64,000 bases of DNA, from the NCBI GenBank assembly GCA_035294245.1, contig DATGLG010000052.1:34122-98121 (forward strand), given 5' to 3'. Positions 24,810 to 33,264 of the stretch are shown here, piece by piece. Position 1 is the first letter of the stretch. Each line of letters begins with the position of its first letter. A program made the position numbers and the translations under genes. Source of the DNA: DATGLG01 sp035294245. Its GTDB lineage: Bacteria; Pseudomonadota; Alphaproteobacteria; JACZXZ01. The notes below the pieces were generated by a model, which made no database searches, was not told where the DNA came from, and saw only the letters and a list, made by a program, of their open reading frames with translations.

Positions 24810-25385
24810 ATGAAAGATCAAAACGCTAGCTCCGGTTATCTTGCGGGTCAGCTTCTGATCGCCATGCCGACGATGCAAGATCCGCGCTTCGCCCGCACCA
24901 TCGTCTATATGTGCGCCCACACCTCGGATGGCGCCATGGGCCTCGTCATCAATCGTCTCATGGGCCAGCTCACCTTTCCCGAGCTTCTCGAGCAGATCGG
25001 CATCACCGCGACGCAGCCGATGCAGGACATGCGCGTCCATTTCGGCGGCCCCGTCGAGTCCGGACGCGGCTTCGTGCTGCATTCCGCCGATTTCCAGACC
25101 GACGGCACCCTCATCGTCGAAGATGGGATCGCCCTCACGGCCTCCGTCGACATCCTGAAGGCGATCGCCGAGGGTCGCGGGCCGCGCCAGTCGCTCCTCG
25201 CCCTCGGCTATGCCGGCTGGGGAGCCGGCCAGCTCGAATCAGAGATCCAGGCCAATGGCTGGCTCAGCGTCCAGGCCGACGAGGCCCTCGTCTTCGACGG
25301 CGACCTCGACACCAAATGGGAGCGCGCGATGATGAAGCTCGGCGTCGATTCCCGCATGCTCTCGGGCGTGGCGGGACACGCCTAG
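24810..25385 (+). CDS. YqgE/AlgH family protein (UPF0301)
   Basis: A 191-residue cytoplasmic protein with the conserved GYLAGQLLIAMPTMQDPRFA, then DGAMGLVINRLMG and VHFGGPVESGRGFVLHS. AlgH was first linked to alginate regulation in Pseudomonas, but the biochemical role is still unclear. The gene stands alone between the divergent DsbD/ScsB gene and the convergent acetyltransferase. The ATG at 24810 sits where homologues start; no strong ribosome site is seen. Confidence 0.92.
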   Translation: MKDQNASSGYLAGQLLIAMPTMQDPRFARTIVYMCAHTSDGAMGLVINRLMGQLTFPELLEQIGITATQPMQDMRVHFGGPVESGRGFVLHSADFQTDGTLIVEDGIALTASVDILKAIAEGRGPRQSLLALGYAGWGAGQLESEIQANGWLSVQADEALVFDGDLDTKWERAMMKLGVDSRMLSGVAGHA

Positions 25386-25418
25386 CCCCATCGCCGCAAG
25401 CCGCGCTTCTCCGCCACC

Positions 25419-26039
25419 CTACTCCACCGCCCGCTCGGAGGGGACCTGATATCCCGCATCCTCGGCGAGGAGGGCGAAGAGCAGGTGGTCATGCCATTCG
25501 CCGTTGATGCGGAGATATTTGCGCGCGAGGCCCTCTTGGCGGAAGCCGAGCTTGCGCAGCACGCCCTGGCTCGGCGCATTGCTCGGCAGGCAGGCCGCCT
25601 CGAGGCGATGCAGCTGCAGCGTCTGGAAGGCGAAGGCGATAACGGCATTGAGCGCGTCCGTCATGTAGCCCTGCCGCGCATAGGCCCCGCCGACCCAATA
25701 GCCGAGCGTGCCCGATTGCGCCACGCCGCGCCGGATATTTCCGAGGGTGACACCACCGAGGAGCACGTGATCGCCCTGCCGGAAGATGAAGAAGCTGTAC
25801 CCGGTATCCTCGCGCCAATCGATGCCGTAGCGTCGCAGGCGCCGGCGAAAGGCATCGCGCGTGAGCGCGTCGGGCGGCCAGGTTGGCTCCCAAGGAACAA
25901 GGAAATCCCGTGATGCCGCGCGCAGATCGGCCCAGGGCCGCCAGTCGCGATCATCGGGAAGGCGTAGATAGACCCGACGTCCCATCAGCCGCGCGGGTGG
26001 CGGCGGCGATCCGGTCGACAGGGGTCGCAGGAGCCGCAT
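25419..26039 (-). CDS. GNAT acetyltransferase, RimJ/RimL-like
   Basis: A 206-residue acyl-CoA N-acyltransferase. It has the RimJ-type opening MGRRVYLRLPDDRDWRPWAD, the strand SGTLGYWVGGAYARQGYMTD with the acetyl-CoA loop, and NAPSQGVLRKLGFRQEGLAR. RimJ and RimL acetylate the N-termini of ribosomal proteins; a wider substrate range is possible. ATG 26039 is only 16 bases after the M16 peptidase stop, so the two are co-transcribed. An earlier in-frame start would overlap the peptidase heavily. Confidence 0.85.
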   Translation of the reverse strand: MRLLRPLSTGSPPPPARLMGRRVYLRLPDDRDWRPWADLRAASRDFLVPWEPTWPPDALTRDAFRRRLRRYGIDWREDTGYSFFIFRQGDHVLLGGVTLGNIRRGVAQSGTLGYWVGGAYARQGYMTDALNAVIAFAFQTLQLHRLEAACLPSNAPSQGVLRKLGFRQEGLARKYLRINGEWHDHLLFALLAEDAGYQVPSERAVE

Positions 26040-26055
26040 CGCGCCCGGCCGTCGC

Positions 26056-27312
26056 CTAGCCGAGCCGCGCCACGAAGGACTCGTAGGGTTCGAGTCGGGC
26101 GAGGGGACCGATCGCGGCAACAGTAGGTCGAGAGGCCGTGAGCTGGGCCGCGACGCGCGCGATTGCCGCGCGGTCGACGGCTTCAAGCTTGCCGATGACC
26201 TCGGCGGTCATGATCGGCCGCCCGAAGACGAGCATCTGATGGGCGAGCTGCTCGCTGCGCGCGCCGGTGCTCTCGAGGGACATAAGAATGCTTGCCTTAA
26301 GCTGGGCGCGCGCCCGGGCGACCTCTTCCTCCGTGGCGCTTTCCCCGGCGCGCATGAGCTCCTCGCAGACGACGGGCACCAGCTCGGCCACCTGATCCTC
26401 GCCCGTCCCGGCATAGACTCCGAAGACGCCGCAATCGGTGTAGCTGGAGGCGAAGGCCTGGATCGAATAGACAAGCCCCCGCTTCTCGCGCACCTCCTGG
26501 AAGAGGCGCGACGACATCCCGCCCCCAAGCAAGGTGGAGAAGACCTGCAGCGCGTAGTAATCGGGATCGTGATAGGAGAGCCCGGCGAGCCCGAGGACGA
26601 GGTGGACCTGCTCGAGCTCGCGCTCCTCGCGGAAATCGCCGCCGACATAGCGCGCCGTGTCGACGGGTACCGGAGTGCCTCGCGGCAAGTCGCCAAAGGA
26701 GGCAACGGCGAGCTCGACGAGCCGATCATGGTCGATCTTGCCGGCCGCGGTCAGCACCATGCGCTCGGCGCCGTAATGGCGCGCCATATAGCCCAGCAGC
26801 GCCTCGCGCGAGACGGCTTCGATCACCTCGGCGGAGCCAAGCACCGGTCGGCCGAGCGCCTGGCCGGGAAAGGCCGTCTCCTGGAAATAATCGTAGATGA
26901 TATCATCCGGGGTGTCGTAGGCTTGGCCGATCTCCTGCAGCACGACGGTTCGCTCGCGGGCAAGCTCTTCCTCGTCCATCACCGAGTTCTGGAGGATATC
27001 GGCGAGGATATCGACGGCGAGCCCGACATCCTCCTTGAGGACCTTGGCGTAATAGGCGGTGAGCTCGCGAGCGGTATAAGCGTTGAGCGCGCCGCCGACC
27101 GCCTCGATCTCCTCGGCAATAGCGCGGGCGGTGCGACGGCGCGTGCCCTTGAAGGCCATATGCTCGAGGAAATGGGAGATGCCCGCCTGGGGCAGAGCCT
27201 CGTCGCGGGTGCCCACCCCCACCCACACACCCAGGGACACCGTCTCCACCGATTGCATGCGATCGCTGACGACCCGGAGGCCATTGGGCAGGACGGTGGT
27301 TTCCACGTCCAT
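26056..27312 (-). CDS. M16 zinc peptidase, mitochondrial-processing-peptidase-like
   Basis: A 418-residue metalloprotease of the pitrilysin superfamily. The inverted zinc motif is HFLEH (His 47, Glu 50, His 51), with GGALNAYTARELTAYYAKVL and, near the end, LGGGMSSRLFQEVREKRGLV, the substrate-binding R/Y region. Close relatives in alphaproteobacteria are the bacterial counterparts of the mitochondrial beta-MPP subunit. ATG 27312 gives the usual N-terminus (VETTVLPNGLRVV). ATG 27363, with a better ribosome site (AAAGG), would add 17 residues. It lies between thrC and the acetyltransferase on one strand. Confidence 0.93.
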   Translation of the reverse strand: MDVETTVLPNGLRVVSDRMQSVETVSLGVWVGVGTRDEALPQAGISHFLEHMAFKGTRRRTARAIAEEIEAVGGALNAYTARELTAYYAKVLKEDVGLAVDILADILQNSVMDEEELARERTVVLQEIGQAYDTPDDIIYDYFQETAFPGQALGRPVLGSAEVIEAVSREALLGYMARHYGAERMVLTAAGKIDHDRLVELAVASFGDLPRGTPVPVDTARYVGGDFREERELEQVHLVLGLAGLSYHDPDYYALQVFSTLLGGGMSSRLFQEVREKRGLVYSIQAFASSYTDCGVFGVYAGTGEDQVAELVPVVCEELMRAGESATEEEVARARAQLKASILMSLESTGARSEQLAHQMLVFGRPIMTAEVIGKLEAVDRAAIARVAAQLTASRPTVAAIGPLARLEPYESFVARLG

Positions 27313-27463
27313 TGCCGGACCGCTCTGGCTCTCCGGGGTGGTGCGCAAGCCGGCCATTTTCATAAAGCCTTTCAATATCAATAGCTTAAGCGGAATAGCC
27401 CGCTCTGCTGCTCCTTATAATAGGCTGCCCGCGATCGAAGGTGTACTGGGGATAAACGGGGGC

Positions 27464-28870
27464 CTATGCCGCGCCGCGCAGAGCGGCACGCTCGCGGATG
27501 AAGGCTTGAACCGCCCGGAGGTCGCGGGGGAGGCGGCTGAGCCGCTCCGGTTGCTCATAAAGCCCGGCGAGGCGTTCCGGCAGTTCCGGTCGGATGCCGC
27601 TTGCCGCCAGCACCGCATCGGGGAACTTGGCCGGATGGGCGGTCGCGAGAGCGACCATGGGTGTACCGGGATCAAGCCGCGCGGCGCGCCCTGCCATCAC
27701 TCCGATCGCACTGTGAGGATCGAGCAATTCGCCGCTCTCGACATGGATTGTGGCGATGGCTTGCTTGGTCTCCTCGTCGTCGAGCCGGCAACCGGTGAAG
27801 AGGCGCTGCGCGGTTCGCCAGGCGGCGGCATCGATCGGGAGGCGGCCCTCGGCGCGGAAGCGCTCCATCGCCGCAGCGATCTTGGCGCCGTCCTGGCACA
27901 AGAGGTCGAAAAGCAGGCGCTCGAAATTGCTCGAGACCTGGATATCCATGCTCGGAGACATCGACGGCTCGACGGCGCGCACCTCCATCGCACCCGTTTG
28001 GAAGAAGCGCGTCAGGATGTCATTGCGGTTGGAGCCGACGACGAAGCGGGAGACGGGCAAGCCGATCGCCCGCGCGGCGTACCCGGCATAAACGTTCCCG
28101 AAATTTCCCGTTGGGACGGCGAAGGCGAGCTCCCGATCGGGAGCGCCCAAGGCGACAGCGGCCCAGACGTAATAGGGGATCTGGGCCATGATCCGCGCCC
28201 AGTTGATGGAATTGACGGCCGAGAGCCGCAAGGCGTCGCGAAAGGGCTGGTCGTTGAACATCGCCTTCACCAAGTCCTGGCAGTCGTCGAAGCTGCCATC
28301 GATCGCGATGTTCCAGACATTGGGCGCATCGACCGTGGTCATCTGGCGGCGCTGCACCTCGGAGACGCGGCCATGGGGATGAAGGATGAAGATGTCAATC
28401 GCCTCGCGGTCCCGGCAGGCCTCGATCGCCGCCGAGCCGGTATCGCCGGAGGTCGCGCCGACGATGGTGACGCGCTCGCCGCGCCGCCTGAGCACGTGAT
28501 CGAACAGCCGGCCGACGAGCTGGAGCGCCACGTCCTTGAAGGCGAGCGTCGGGCCGTGGAAAAGCTCGATCAGCCAGTTCTCGGCGCCAAGCTGCTTCAG
28601 CGGCACGACCGCCCGGTGATCGAAGCCCGCATAGGCATCGCGCACTGCTGCCGCGAAAACGTCGTCATCGATGCGCCCACCGAGAAAGGGGCGCATCACC
28701 CGCTCCGCCAGCTCGGGATAGCTTAGTCCGCGAAGGGCGCGGATTTCGTCGGGGCCCATTCGGGGCCAACTCTCCGGCAGGTAGAGGCCGCCGTCGCTCG
28801 CCAGCCCGGCGAGCAGGACGTCATCGAAGGCGAGCGCCGGCGCCGCCCCGCGGGTACTGATATAGCGCAA
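27464..28870 (-). CDS. thrC: Threonine synthase
   Basis: A PLP enzyme that turns O-phosphohomoserine (made by ThrB, 16.8 kb) into threonine. It has 468 residues and the short-chain fold with PLP lysine K112 in GPTLAFKDVALQL. GATSGDTGSAAIEA forms the phosphate loop and FAVPTGNFGNVYAGY is also diagnostic. The start is TTG at 28870, chosen because AGGAG lies seven bases upstream and homologues begin MRYISTRG. It heads a probable thrC-M16-GNAT operon. Confidence 0.95.
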   Translation of the reverse strand: MRYISTRGAAPALAFDDVLLAGLASDGGLYLPESWPRMGPDEIRALRGLSYPELAERVMRPFLGGRIDDDVFAAAVRDAYAGFDHRAVVPLKQLGAENWLIELFHGPTLAFKDVALQLVGRLFDHVLRRRGERVTIVGATSGDTGSAAIEACRDREAIDIFILHPHGRVSEVQRRQMTTVDAPNVWNIAIDGSFDDCQDLVKAMFNDQPFRDALRLSAVNSINWARIMAQIPYYVWAAVALGAPDRELAFAVPTGNFGNVYAGYAARAIGLPVSRFVVGSNRNDILTRFFQTGAMEVRAVEPSMSPSMDIQVSSNFERLLFDLLCQDGAKIAAAMERFRAEGRLPIDAAAWRTAQRLFTGCRLDDEETKQAIATIHVESGELLDPHSAIGVMAGRAARLDPGTPMVALATAHPAKFPDAVLAASGIRPELPERLAGLYEQPERLSRLPRDLRAVQAFIRERAALRGAA

Positions 28871-28949
28871 GGAACGCTCCTGGTTCAGGGATGGCGATCC
28901 TAGCCCAATCGCCAAGCCCGTCCATCCGAAAACGCCAAAGCCGCGCCGA

Positions 28950-30440
28950 TCAGCCGAGATAGCGCCGGCGCAGATGGCGCTCGAAGACCGCGGGATCGAG
29001 AGGCCGTCCCGTGGCGGCCGTGATCAGCTCCTCCGTTGACAGCAAGGAGCCCTTGGCGTGCACATGGGTACGCAACCAGCCGAGGAGGGGCCCGAAATCG
29101 CCCCGCCCGATCGCCTCGGGAATCTCGGGCACGGCGCGCACCGCAGCGTCGAAGAGCTGGGCCGCCGTCATGGCCCCCAGCGTATAGGTCGGGAAATAGC
29201 CCCAGGCGCCGTCATACCAATGGATGTCCTGGAGGCAGCCACGGCGGTCATCGGGGGGCGAGATGCCGAGGAGCTCCACCATTCCCTCGTTCCACGCCCC
29301 GGGCAGATCAGCGACAGCGAGCTCGCCCGCCAGCATGGCCCGCTCCAGCCGGTAGCGCAGGAGAACGTGCGCGGGATAGCTCACCTCGTCGGCATCGACC
29401 CTGATAAGGCTCCGCTCAACGCGCGTGTAAAGACGATAGAGGTTCTCCGCGTCCCAGGCATCGCCTTTGCCGTCGAAGGCCGCGCGCGCGAGCGGAGCGA
29501 GGTAGACGATGAAGGGACGGCTGCGGCACGCCTGCATCTCCATGAGGAGGGACTGGCTCTCATGCACGCTCATCCCGCGCGCCTCGCCGACCGGCTGGTA
29601 TCGCCACGCCGCCGGCAAGCCGCGCTCGTAAAGGGCGTGACCCGTCTCGTGGAGCACGCCCATGAGGCTCTGGACGAAGCCGTCGCCGCTATATCGGGTG
29701 GTGATGCGCACGTCGTCGGAGGTGCCGCCGCAGAACGGGTGCAGGCTGACATCGAGCCGGCCGTAGCGGAACTCGAAGCCCAGCACCCCCATGAGCCGCT
29801 CGCAAAGGGCGCGCTGCCGCTCGACTGGAAACGGTCCCTCGGGGAGGCGCGGCGGGGGCTGCGAGGCCTGGCGCTCCAGGACCTCCTCGAGTAGCGGCTT
29901 CAGGACCTTGGCGAGAGGCGCGAAGACCCTGTCGATCTCGGCGGCGCGGCCCCCGGGCTCCCACTGATCGAGAAGAGCGTCATAGGGCGAGACGCCAAGA
30001 CGTGACGCCTTGGCTGCCGCCACCTCTCGCTGCAGCGCCACGACTTCCGCAAGCTGGGGTTTGATCAGGGCGAAATCACTTTCCGGCCGGGCCTTGCGCC
30101 AGATCGTCTCGCATTGGGCATTGGCCTTGGAGAGTGCCTCGACCAGACGGGCGTCGAGGGCCGTCGCATGCGCCCATTGCCGATGCATCTCGCGGAGATT
30201 GGCTTGCTGCCAAGCATCGAGCGCCGAGCGATTTGCCTCGGCTTCGGCGAGCAGATCGGCAACGGGTGCTGCGGTGAGGAGCTCATGGGCCAGCACCGTG
30301 AGCGTGGCGATCTCCTCGGCGCGCGCCTCGGCACCGCCTTCGGGCATCATCGTGGCGAGGTCCCATTGCAGCAAGGCGAGGGCGTGGTTCAGGTTGGCGA
30401 TGCGGTGGAAGCGGGTTTCGAGCTGGCGATAAGCGCTCAT
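28950..30440 (-). CDS. M32 family metallocarboxypeptidase (Taq carboxypeptidase type)
   Basis: A 496-residue zinc carboxypeptidase. The metal site is HETGHALYERG (H-E-x-x-H, about residue 262), and the downstream Glu lies in the SVHESQSLLMEMQ block. The C-terminal region has HVLLRYRLERAMLAGEL and DIHWYDGAWGYFPTYTLGA, both typical of the family. It acts on peptide C-termini in the cytoplasm. Its ATG overlaps the surf1 stop by four bases, so it is appended to the cox assembly operon although no respiratory role is known. Confidence 0.94.
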   Translation of the reverse strand: MSAYRQLETRFHRIANLNHALALLQWDLATMMPEGGAEARAEEIATLTVLAHELLTAAPVADLLAEAEANRSALDAWQQANLREMHRQWAHATALDARLVEALSKANAQCETIWRKARPESDFALIKPQLAEVVALQREVAAAKASRLGVSPYDALLDQWEPGGRAAEIDRVFAPLAKVLKPLLEEVLERQASQPPPRLPEGPFPVERQRALCERLMGVLGFEFRYGRLDVSLHPFCGGTSDDVRITTRYSGDGFVQSLMGVLHETGHALYERGLPAAWRYQPVGEARGMSVHESQSLLMEMQACRSRPFIVYLAPLARAAFDGKGDAWDAENLYRLYTRVERSLIRVDADEVSYPAHVLLRYRLERAMLAGELAVADLPGAWNEGMVELLGISPPDDRRGCLQDIHWYDGAWGYFPTYTLGAMTAAQLFDAAVRAVPEIPEAIGRGDFGPLLGWLRTHVHAKGSLLSTEELITAATGRPLDPAVFERHLRRRYLG

Positions 30441-31210
30441 CGCTCCCTCCTTTGGGCTTTGCCCGCATCGGCCATATCCACCGCGTCAACCTTCTCGGCG
30501 AGCTCCCTCTCGCGCTTGCGATGGTAGAGGACATAGATGACCGTGAGGGAGACCGCGAAAGAATACCAAGTGATCGCGTATTGGAGATGATTGTTCGGAA
30601 GCTCCGTGCGACTCTGCCCGCCGATGGGGTAGCCCCCCGGATTGGGCGCGGGCCCCGCCTCGATGTAGTAGGGCCGCACGCGGCTCAGCCCGGCCCAGCG
30701 CGCCATGGCGGGAACGTCGACATAGAACCAGACGCCCTTGTCCGGCTCATTCTCCGGCACCAGCCAGCTTCGCTTCTGGCTTCCCCGCAACAATCCCTCG
30801 ACCGTAACGGTCCCGGCGAGCTCGCCCTGAGCCCGCGTCGCGGGCGCCTTCATGTCATCGGGAATCCAGCCGCGATTGACGAGAATGGCGCTGCCGTCCT
30901 GGAGGATGAGGGGCGTCACCACCTGATAGCCGACATTGTCGTTGAGCGAGCGTGCGGCGAGGAGCATCTCCTTGTCGTTGAGGAAATGGCCGGTCACTTG
31001 CGTCTTGCTGAACTCGTAGCTCGCGGGAGCGGCGTTGTCGGCCGGCAGCGGAATGGGAGCGCCCGTCGAGCGCGCCTGCCGCGTGGCGATCAGGTTCTCT
31101 TTCCAATGCAGCCGCTCGACCTGCCAAGTGCCGAGGCCGAGGAGGAGGATGAGTGCCGGGATCGTGAAGACGGTCGGCCAGAAAGTGGGGCGGAAGCCCA
31201 GAACGCGCAT
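30437..31210 (-). CDS. SURF1 family cytochrome c oxidase assembly protein
   Basis: A 257-residue inner-membrane protein with one helix at each end (TVFTIPALILLLGLGTWQVE and YAITWYSFAVSLTVIYVLYH) around a periplasmic loop. LGTWQVERLHWK, VNRGWIP and the closing NNHLQYAITWYSFA are SURF1 hallmarks. It helps insert heme a into subunit I. It follows DUF983 by 27 bases and overlaps the M32 gene by four bases. Confidence 0.94.
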   Translation of the reverse strand: MRVLGFRPTFWPTVFTIPALILLLGLGTWQVERLHWKENLIATRQARSTGAPIPLPADNAAPASYEFSKTQVTGHFLNDKEMLLAARSLNDNVGYQVVTPLILQDGSAILVNRGWIPDDMKAPATRAQGELAGTVTVEGLLRGSQKRSWLVPENEPDKGVWFYVDVPAMARWAGLSRVRPYYIEAGPAPNPGGYPIGGQSRTELPNNHLQYAITWYSFAVSLTVIYVLYHRKRERELAEKVDAVDMADAGKAQRRER

Positions 31211-31237
31211 CTCAATTCCTTCGGAGCGCTGCCTTGT

Positions 31238-31612
31238 TCAGGCGGAATGCCCCCGCTCGTGCGTGTGATGGCGGTATTGGAGCGCGATCATCGTCGCCTT
31301 GAAGGGGCGCAAAAGGAGAAGCGCACCGCCCAATATCAACGGCGGCCAGATGAGCGCGTGCACCCAGAGCGGGGGCTCGAAATTCACCTCGACGACGAGC
31401 GCAAGAGCCACAATCACGAAGCCGAGGATGAGGACGATGAACACCGCCGGACCGTCGCCGCTATCCTCTGCGGCGAGGTCGAGTCCGCAGACCGCGCAAC
31501 GGTCGCCGACCGAGAGGAACCCCTTGAAGAGAGCACCCTCGCCGCAGGCAGGACACCGGCAGGCAAGCCCGGCGCGAAGCGGCGATATCTCTGTGAAGCG
31601 ATCCGTGGCCAA
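31238..31612 (-). CDS. DUF983 family protein
   Basis: A 124-residue protein with an N-terminal zinc-ribbon-like part (two C-x-x-C pairs in CRCPACGEG and DRCAVCGLD) and two membrane helices (PAVFIVLILGFVIVALALVV; ALIWPPLILGGALLLLRPFK). DUF983 genes lie almost always in alphaproteobacterial cox clusters next to coxC and surf1, and an assembly role is suspected. The start is TTG at 31612, supported by AAGGAGAG just upstream; the frame reads back into coxC, which is not used. Confidence 0.85.
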   Translation of the reverse strand: MATDRFTEISPLRAGLACRCPACGEGALFKGFLSVGDRCAVCGLDLAAEDSGDGPAVFIVLILGFVIVALALVVEVNFEPPLWVHALIWPPLILGGALLLLRPFKATMIALQYRHHTHERGHSA

Positions 31613-31634
31613 GCTCTCCTTCTGGCTTTCGACC

Positions 31635-32462
31635 CTAATACCGGCCCCCACTGCCCCACCAATAGACGCAAGTGAAGAGGAAGAGCCATACCACGTCGAC
31701 GAAATGCCAGTACCACGCCGCCGCCTCGAAGCCGACATGATGATCGGGCTTGAAGTGCCCCTTGAGGGTACGAAAGAAGCAGACGATGAGGAACGTCGTA
31801 CCGATGATCACGTGGAAGCCGTGGAACCCCGTCGCCATGAAGAAGGTCGAGGGATAGATGCCGCCCGTGAAGCTGAACGGCGCGTGGGTATATTCCCAGG
31901 CCTGCACGCAGGTGAAGCAGATGCCAAGGAGGATCGTGAGCGCGAGGCCGCGCAGCGTATCGCGCCGATTGCCTTCGCGGAGTGCATGATGCGCCCAGGT
32001 CACCGTAACCCCGGACGTGAGCAGGATGAGCGTATTGAGGAAGGCCAGATCGAAGGGGTTGAAGACCGTGATGTTCTTGGGGGGCCAGATGCCGCCGATC
32101 GCCTGGGTCGGGAACAGGCTGGCATTGAAGAAGGCCCAAAAGAAGGCGGAAAAAAACATCACCTCGGAGGCGATGAAGAGCGCCATGCCATAGCGATGGC
32201 CAAGCGCCACGACGGGCGTGTGATAGCCCTCGAACTCGGCCTCGCGAATGACGTCGCGCCACCACATGAACATGGTGGTGAGAATGAGAGCGAAGCCGAG
32301 CACCATGATCCAGGTGCCGCCTGTGTAATGATGCATGAACATGACGGCGCCGCTTGTCGTCACCAGGGCCGCGATAGAGCCGACGATCGGCCACGGGCTC
32401 GGGTTGACGAGGTGGTAGGGGTGCTTGGGGGCGTGTCCGGCACCGGTGTGGCTGTCGCTCAT
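31635..32462 (-). CDS. coxC: Cytochrome c oxidase subunit III
   Basis: A 275-residue seven-helix subunit of the aa3-type oxidase. It has KHPYHLVNPSPWPIVGS near the start, WWRDVIREAEFEGYHTPVV, FIASEVMFFSAFFWAFF with the conserved Glu, and FMATGFHGFHVIIGTTFL. The start ATG 32462 is preceded by GAGGGAG. The subunit supports proton uptake and stability of subunit I. Confidence 0.97.
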   Translation of the reverse strand: MSDSHTGAGHAPKHPYHLVNPSPWPIVGSIAALVTTSGAVMFMHHYTGGTWIMVLGFALILTTMFMWWRDVIREAEFEGYHTPVVALGHRYGMALFIASEVMFFSAFFWAFFNASLFPTQAIGGIWPPKNITVFNPFDLAFLNTLILLTSGVTVTWAHHALREGNRRDTLRGLALTILLGICFTCVQAWEYTHAPFSFTGGIYPSTFFMATGFHGFHVIIGTTFLIVCFFRTLKGHFKPDHHVGFEAAAWYWHFVDVVWLFLFTCVYWWGSGGRY

Positions 32463-32503
32463 ATTGCTCCCTCTTGCTTGGTCTTGGACGGCGGCTCCGC
32501 CCG

Positions 32504-33127
32504 TCAAATACGCCCGCGCGGCCCGGCTTCCGCGACCTCTTTGTCGACCGGCGACGACGCTCGGCTCTGCCGCTCCCGCTCCAGCCGCTCCGCATCCCTA
32601 TTACGGAAGAAGGTGTAAGAGAGGGTGATGGTGCTGACGTCGTCGAGATTACGATCTTTGAGCATGTCCGGATCGACGAAGAATGTCACCGGCATCTCCG
32701 CCGACTGACCGGGATCGAGCCTCTGCTCGCTGAAGCAGAAGCATTGGATCTTGTCAAAATAGAGCCCGGCCTTGAGCGGTGTTACGTTGAAGGACGCCTG
32801 CCCGATGGTGGTCTCGCCACTCAGATTGGTGGCACGGTAGAAGACGGTCGTCGGCTCGCCGAGCCTGACGGTGACGGGCCCCTGGGCCGGCTCGAAGCGC
32901 CAGGGCAATTCCGGATTCACCGCGGAGTCAAAGCGAACGACGACGACACGATCGCTCGCAGCCCCGGGGGCTGCTTGTGCGCGCTGCGTCGTGCCGCCAT
33001 AGCCCGTCGCTTGGCAGAAGGCGCGATAGAGCGGCACCGCCGCGAATGACAGCCCGACCATCCCGGCGACGAGAGTGACGAGCAGGATCGCCGTCGGCGC
33101 CTTGCGAAAGCGCGCGCGATCTCTCAT
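32504..33127 (-). CDS. ctaG: Cytochrome c oxidase assembly protein CtaG/Cox11
   Basis: The copper chaperone that delivers CuB to subunit I. It has 207 residues: one membrane helix (AILLVTLVAGMVGLSFAAVP) and a periplasmic immunoglobulin-like domain with the copper motif KIQCFCFSEQ (Cys 129 and 131). The N-terminal conserved Cys is C38 (RAFCQATGYGG). The Met-containing MPVTFFVDP is also diagnostic. Its start overlaps the preceding 46-residue gene (ATGA). Confidence 0.96.
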   Translation of the reverse strand: MRDRARFRKAPTAILLVTLVAGMVGLSFAAVPLYRAFCQATGYGGTTQRAQAAPGAASDRVVVVRFDSAVNPELPWRFEPAQGPVTVRLGEPTTVFYRATNLSGETTIGQASFNVTPLKAGLYFDKIQCFCFSEQRLDPGQSAEMPVTFFVDPDMLKDRNLDDVSTITLSYTFFRNRDAERLERERQSRASSPVDKEVAEAGPRGRI

Positions 33128-33264
33128 CGCACGGCACCCCCCATGCGCACGATCGTCATGACGTAAAACAGCAGGACCATCGCGGCGAGGACGGCGAATA
33201 TGGCCCAGTTGCGGCCGCGCAGCCGGCGTCGGGCGTCCTGAGGCTCGAGACGCTGCTCACCCAT
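33124..33264 (-). CDS. Small cox-cluster membrane protein (CoxF-like position), 46 residues
   Basis: A short frame fills the gap between ctaB and ctaG. It starts at ATG 33264 (MGEQRLEPQDARRRLRGRNW), has one membrane helix (AIFAVLAAMVLLFYVMTIVR) and ends VRMGGAVR. Its start overlaps the ctaB stop by eight bases and its stop overlaps the ctaG start by four, so it is translationally embedded. Such tiny single-helix proteins are usual at this place in alphaproteobacterial cox operons. They are often missed by gene callers and are thought to assist assembly. Confidence 0.8.
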   Translation of the reverse strand: MGEQRLEPQDARRRLRGRNWAIFAVLAAMVLLFYVMTIVRMGGAVR

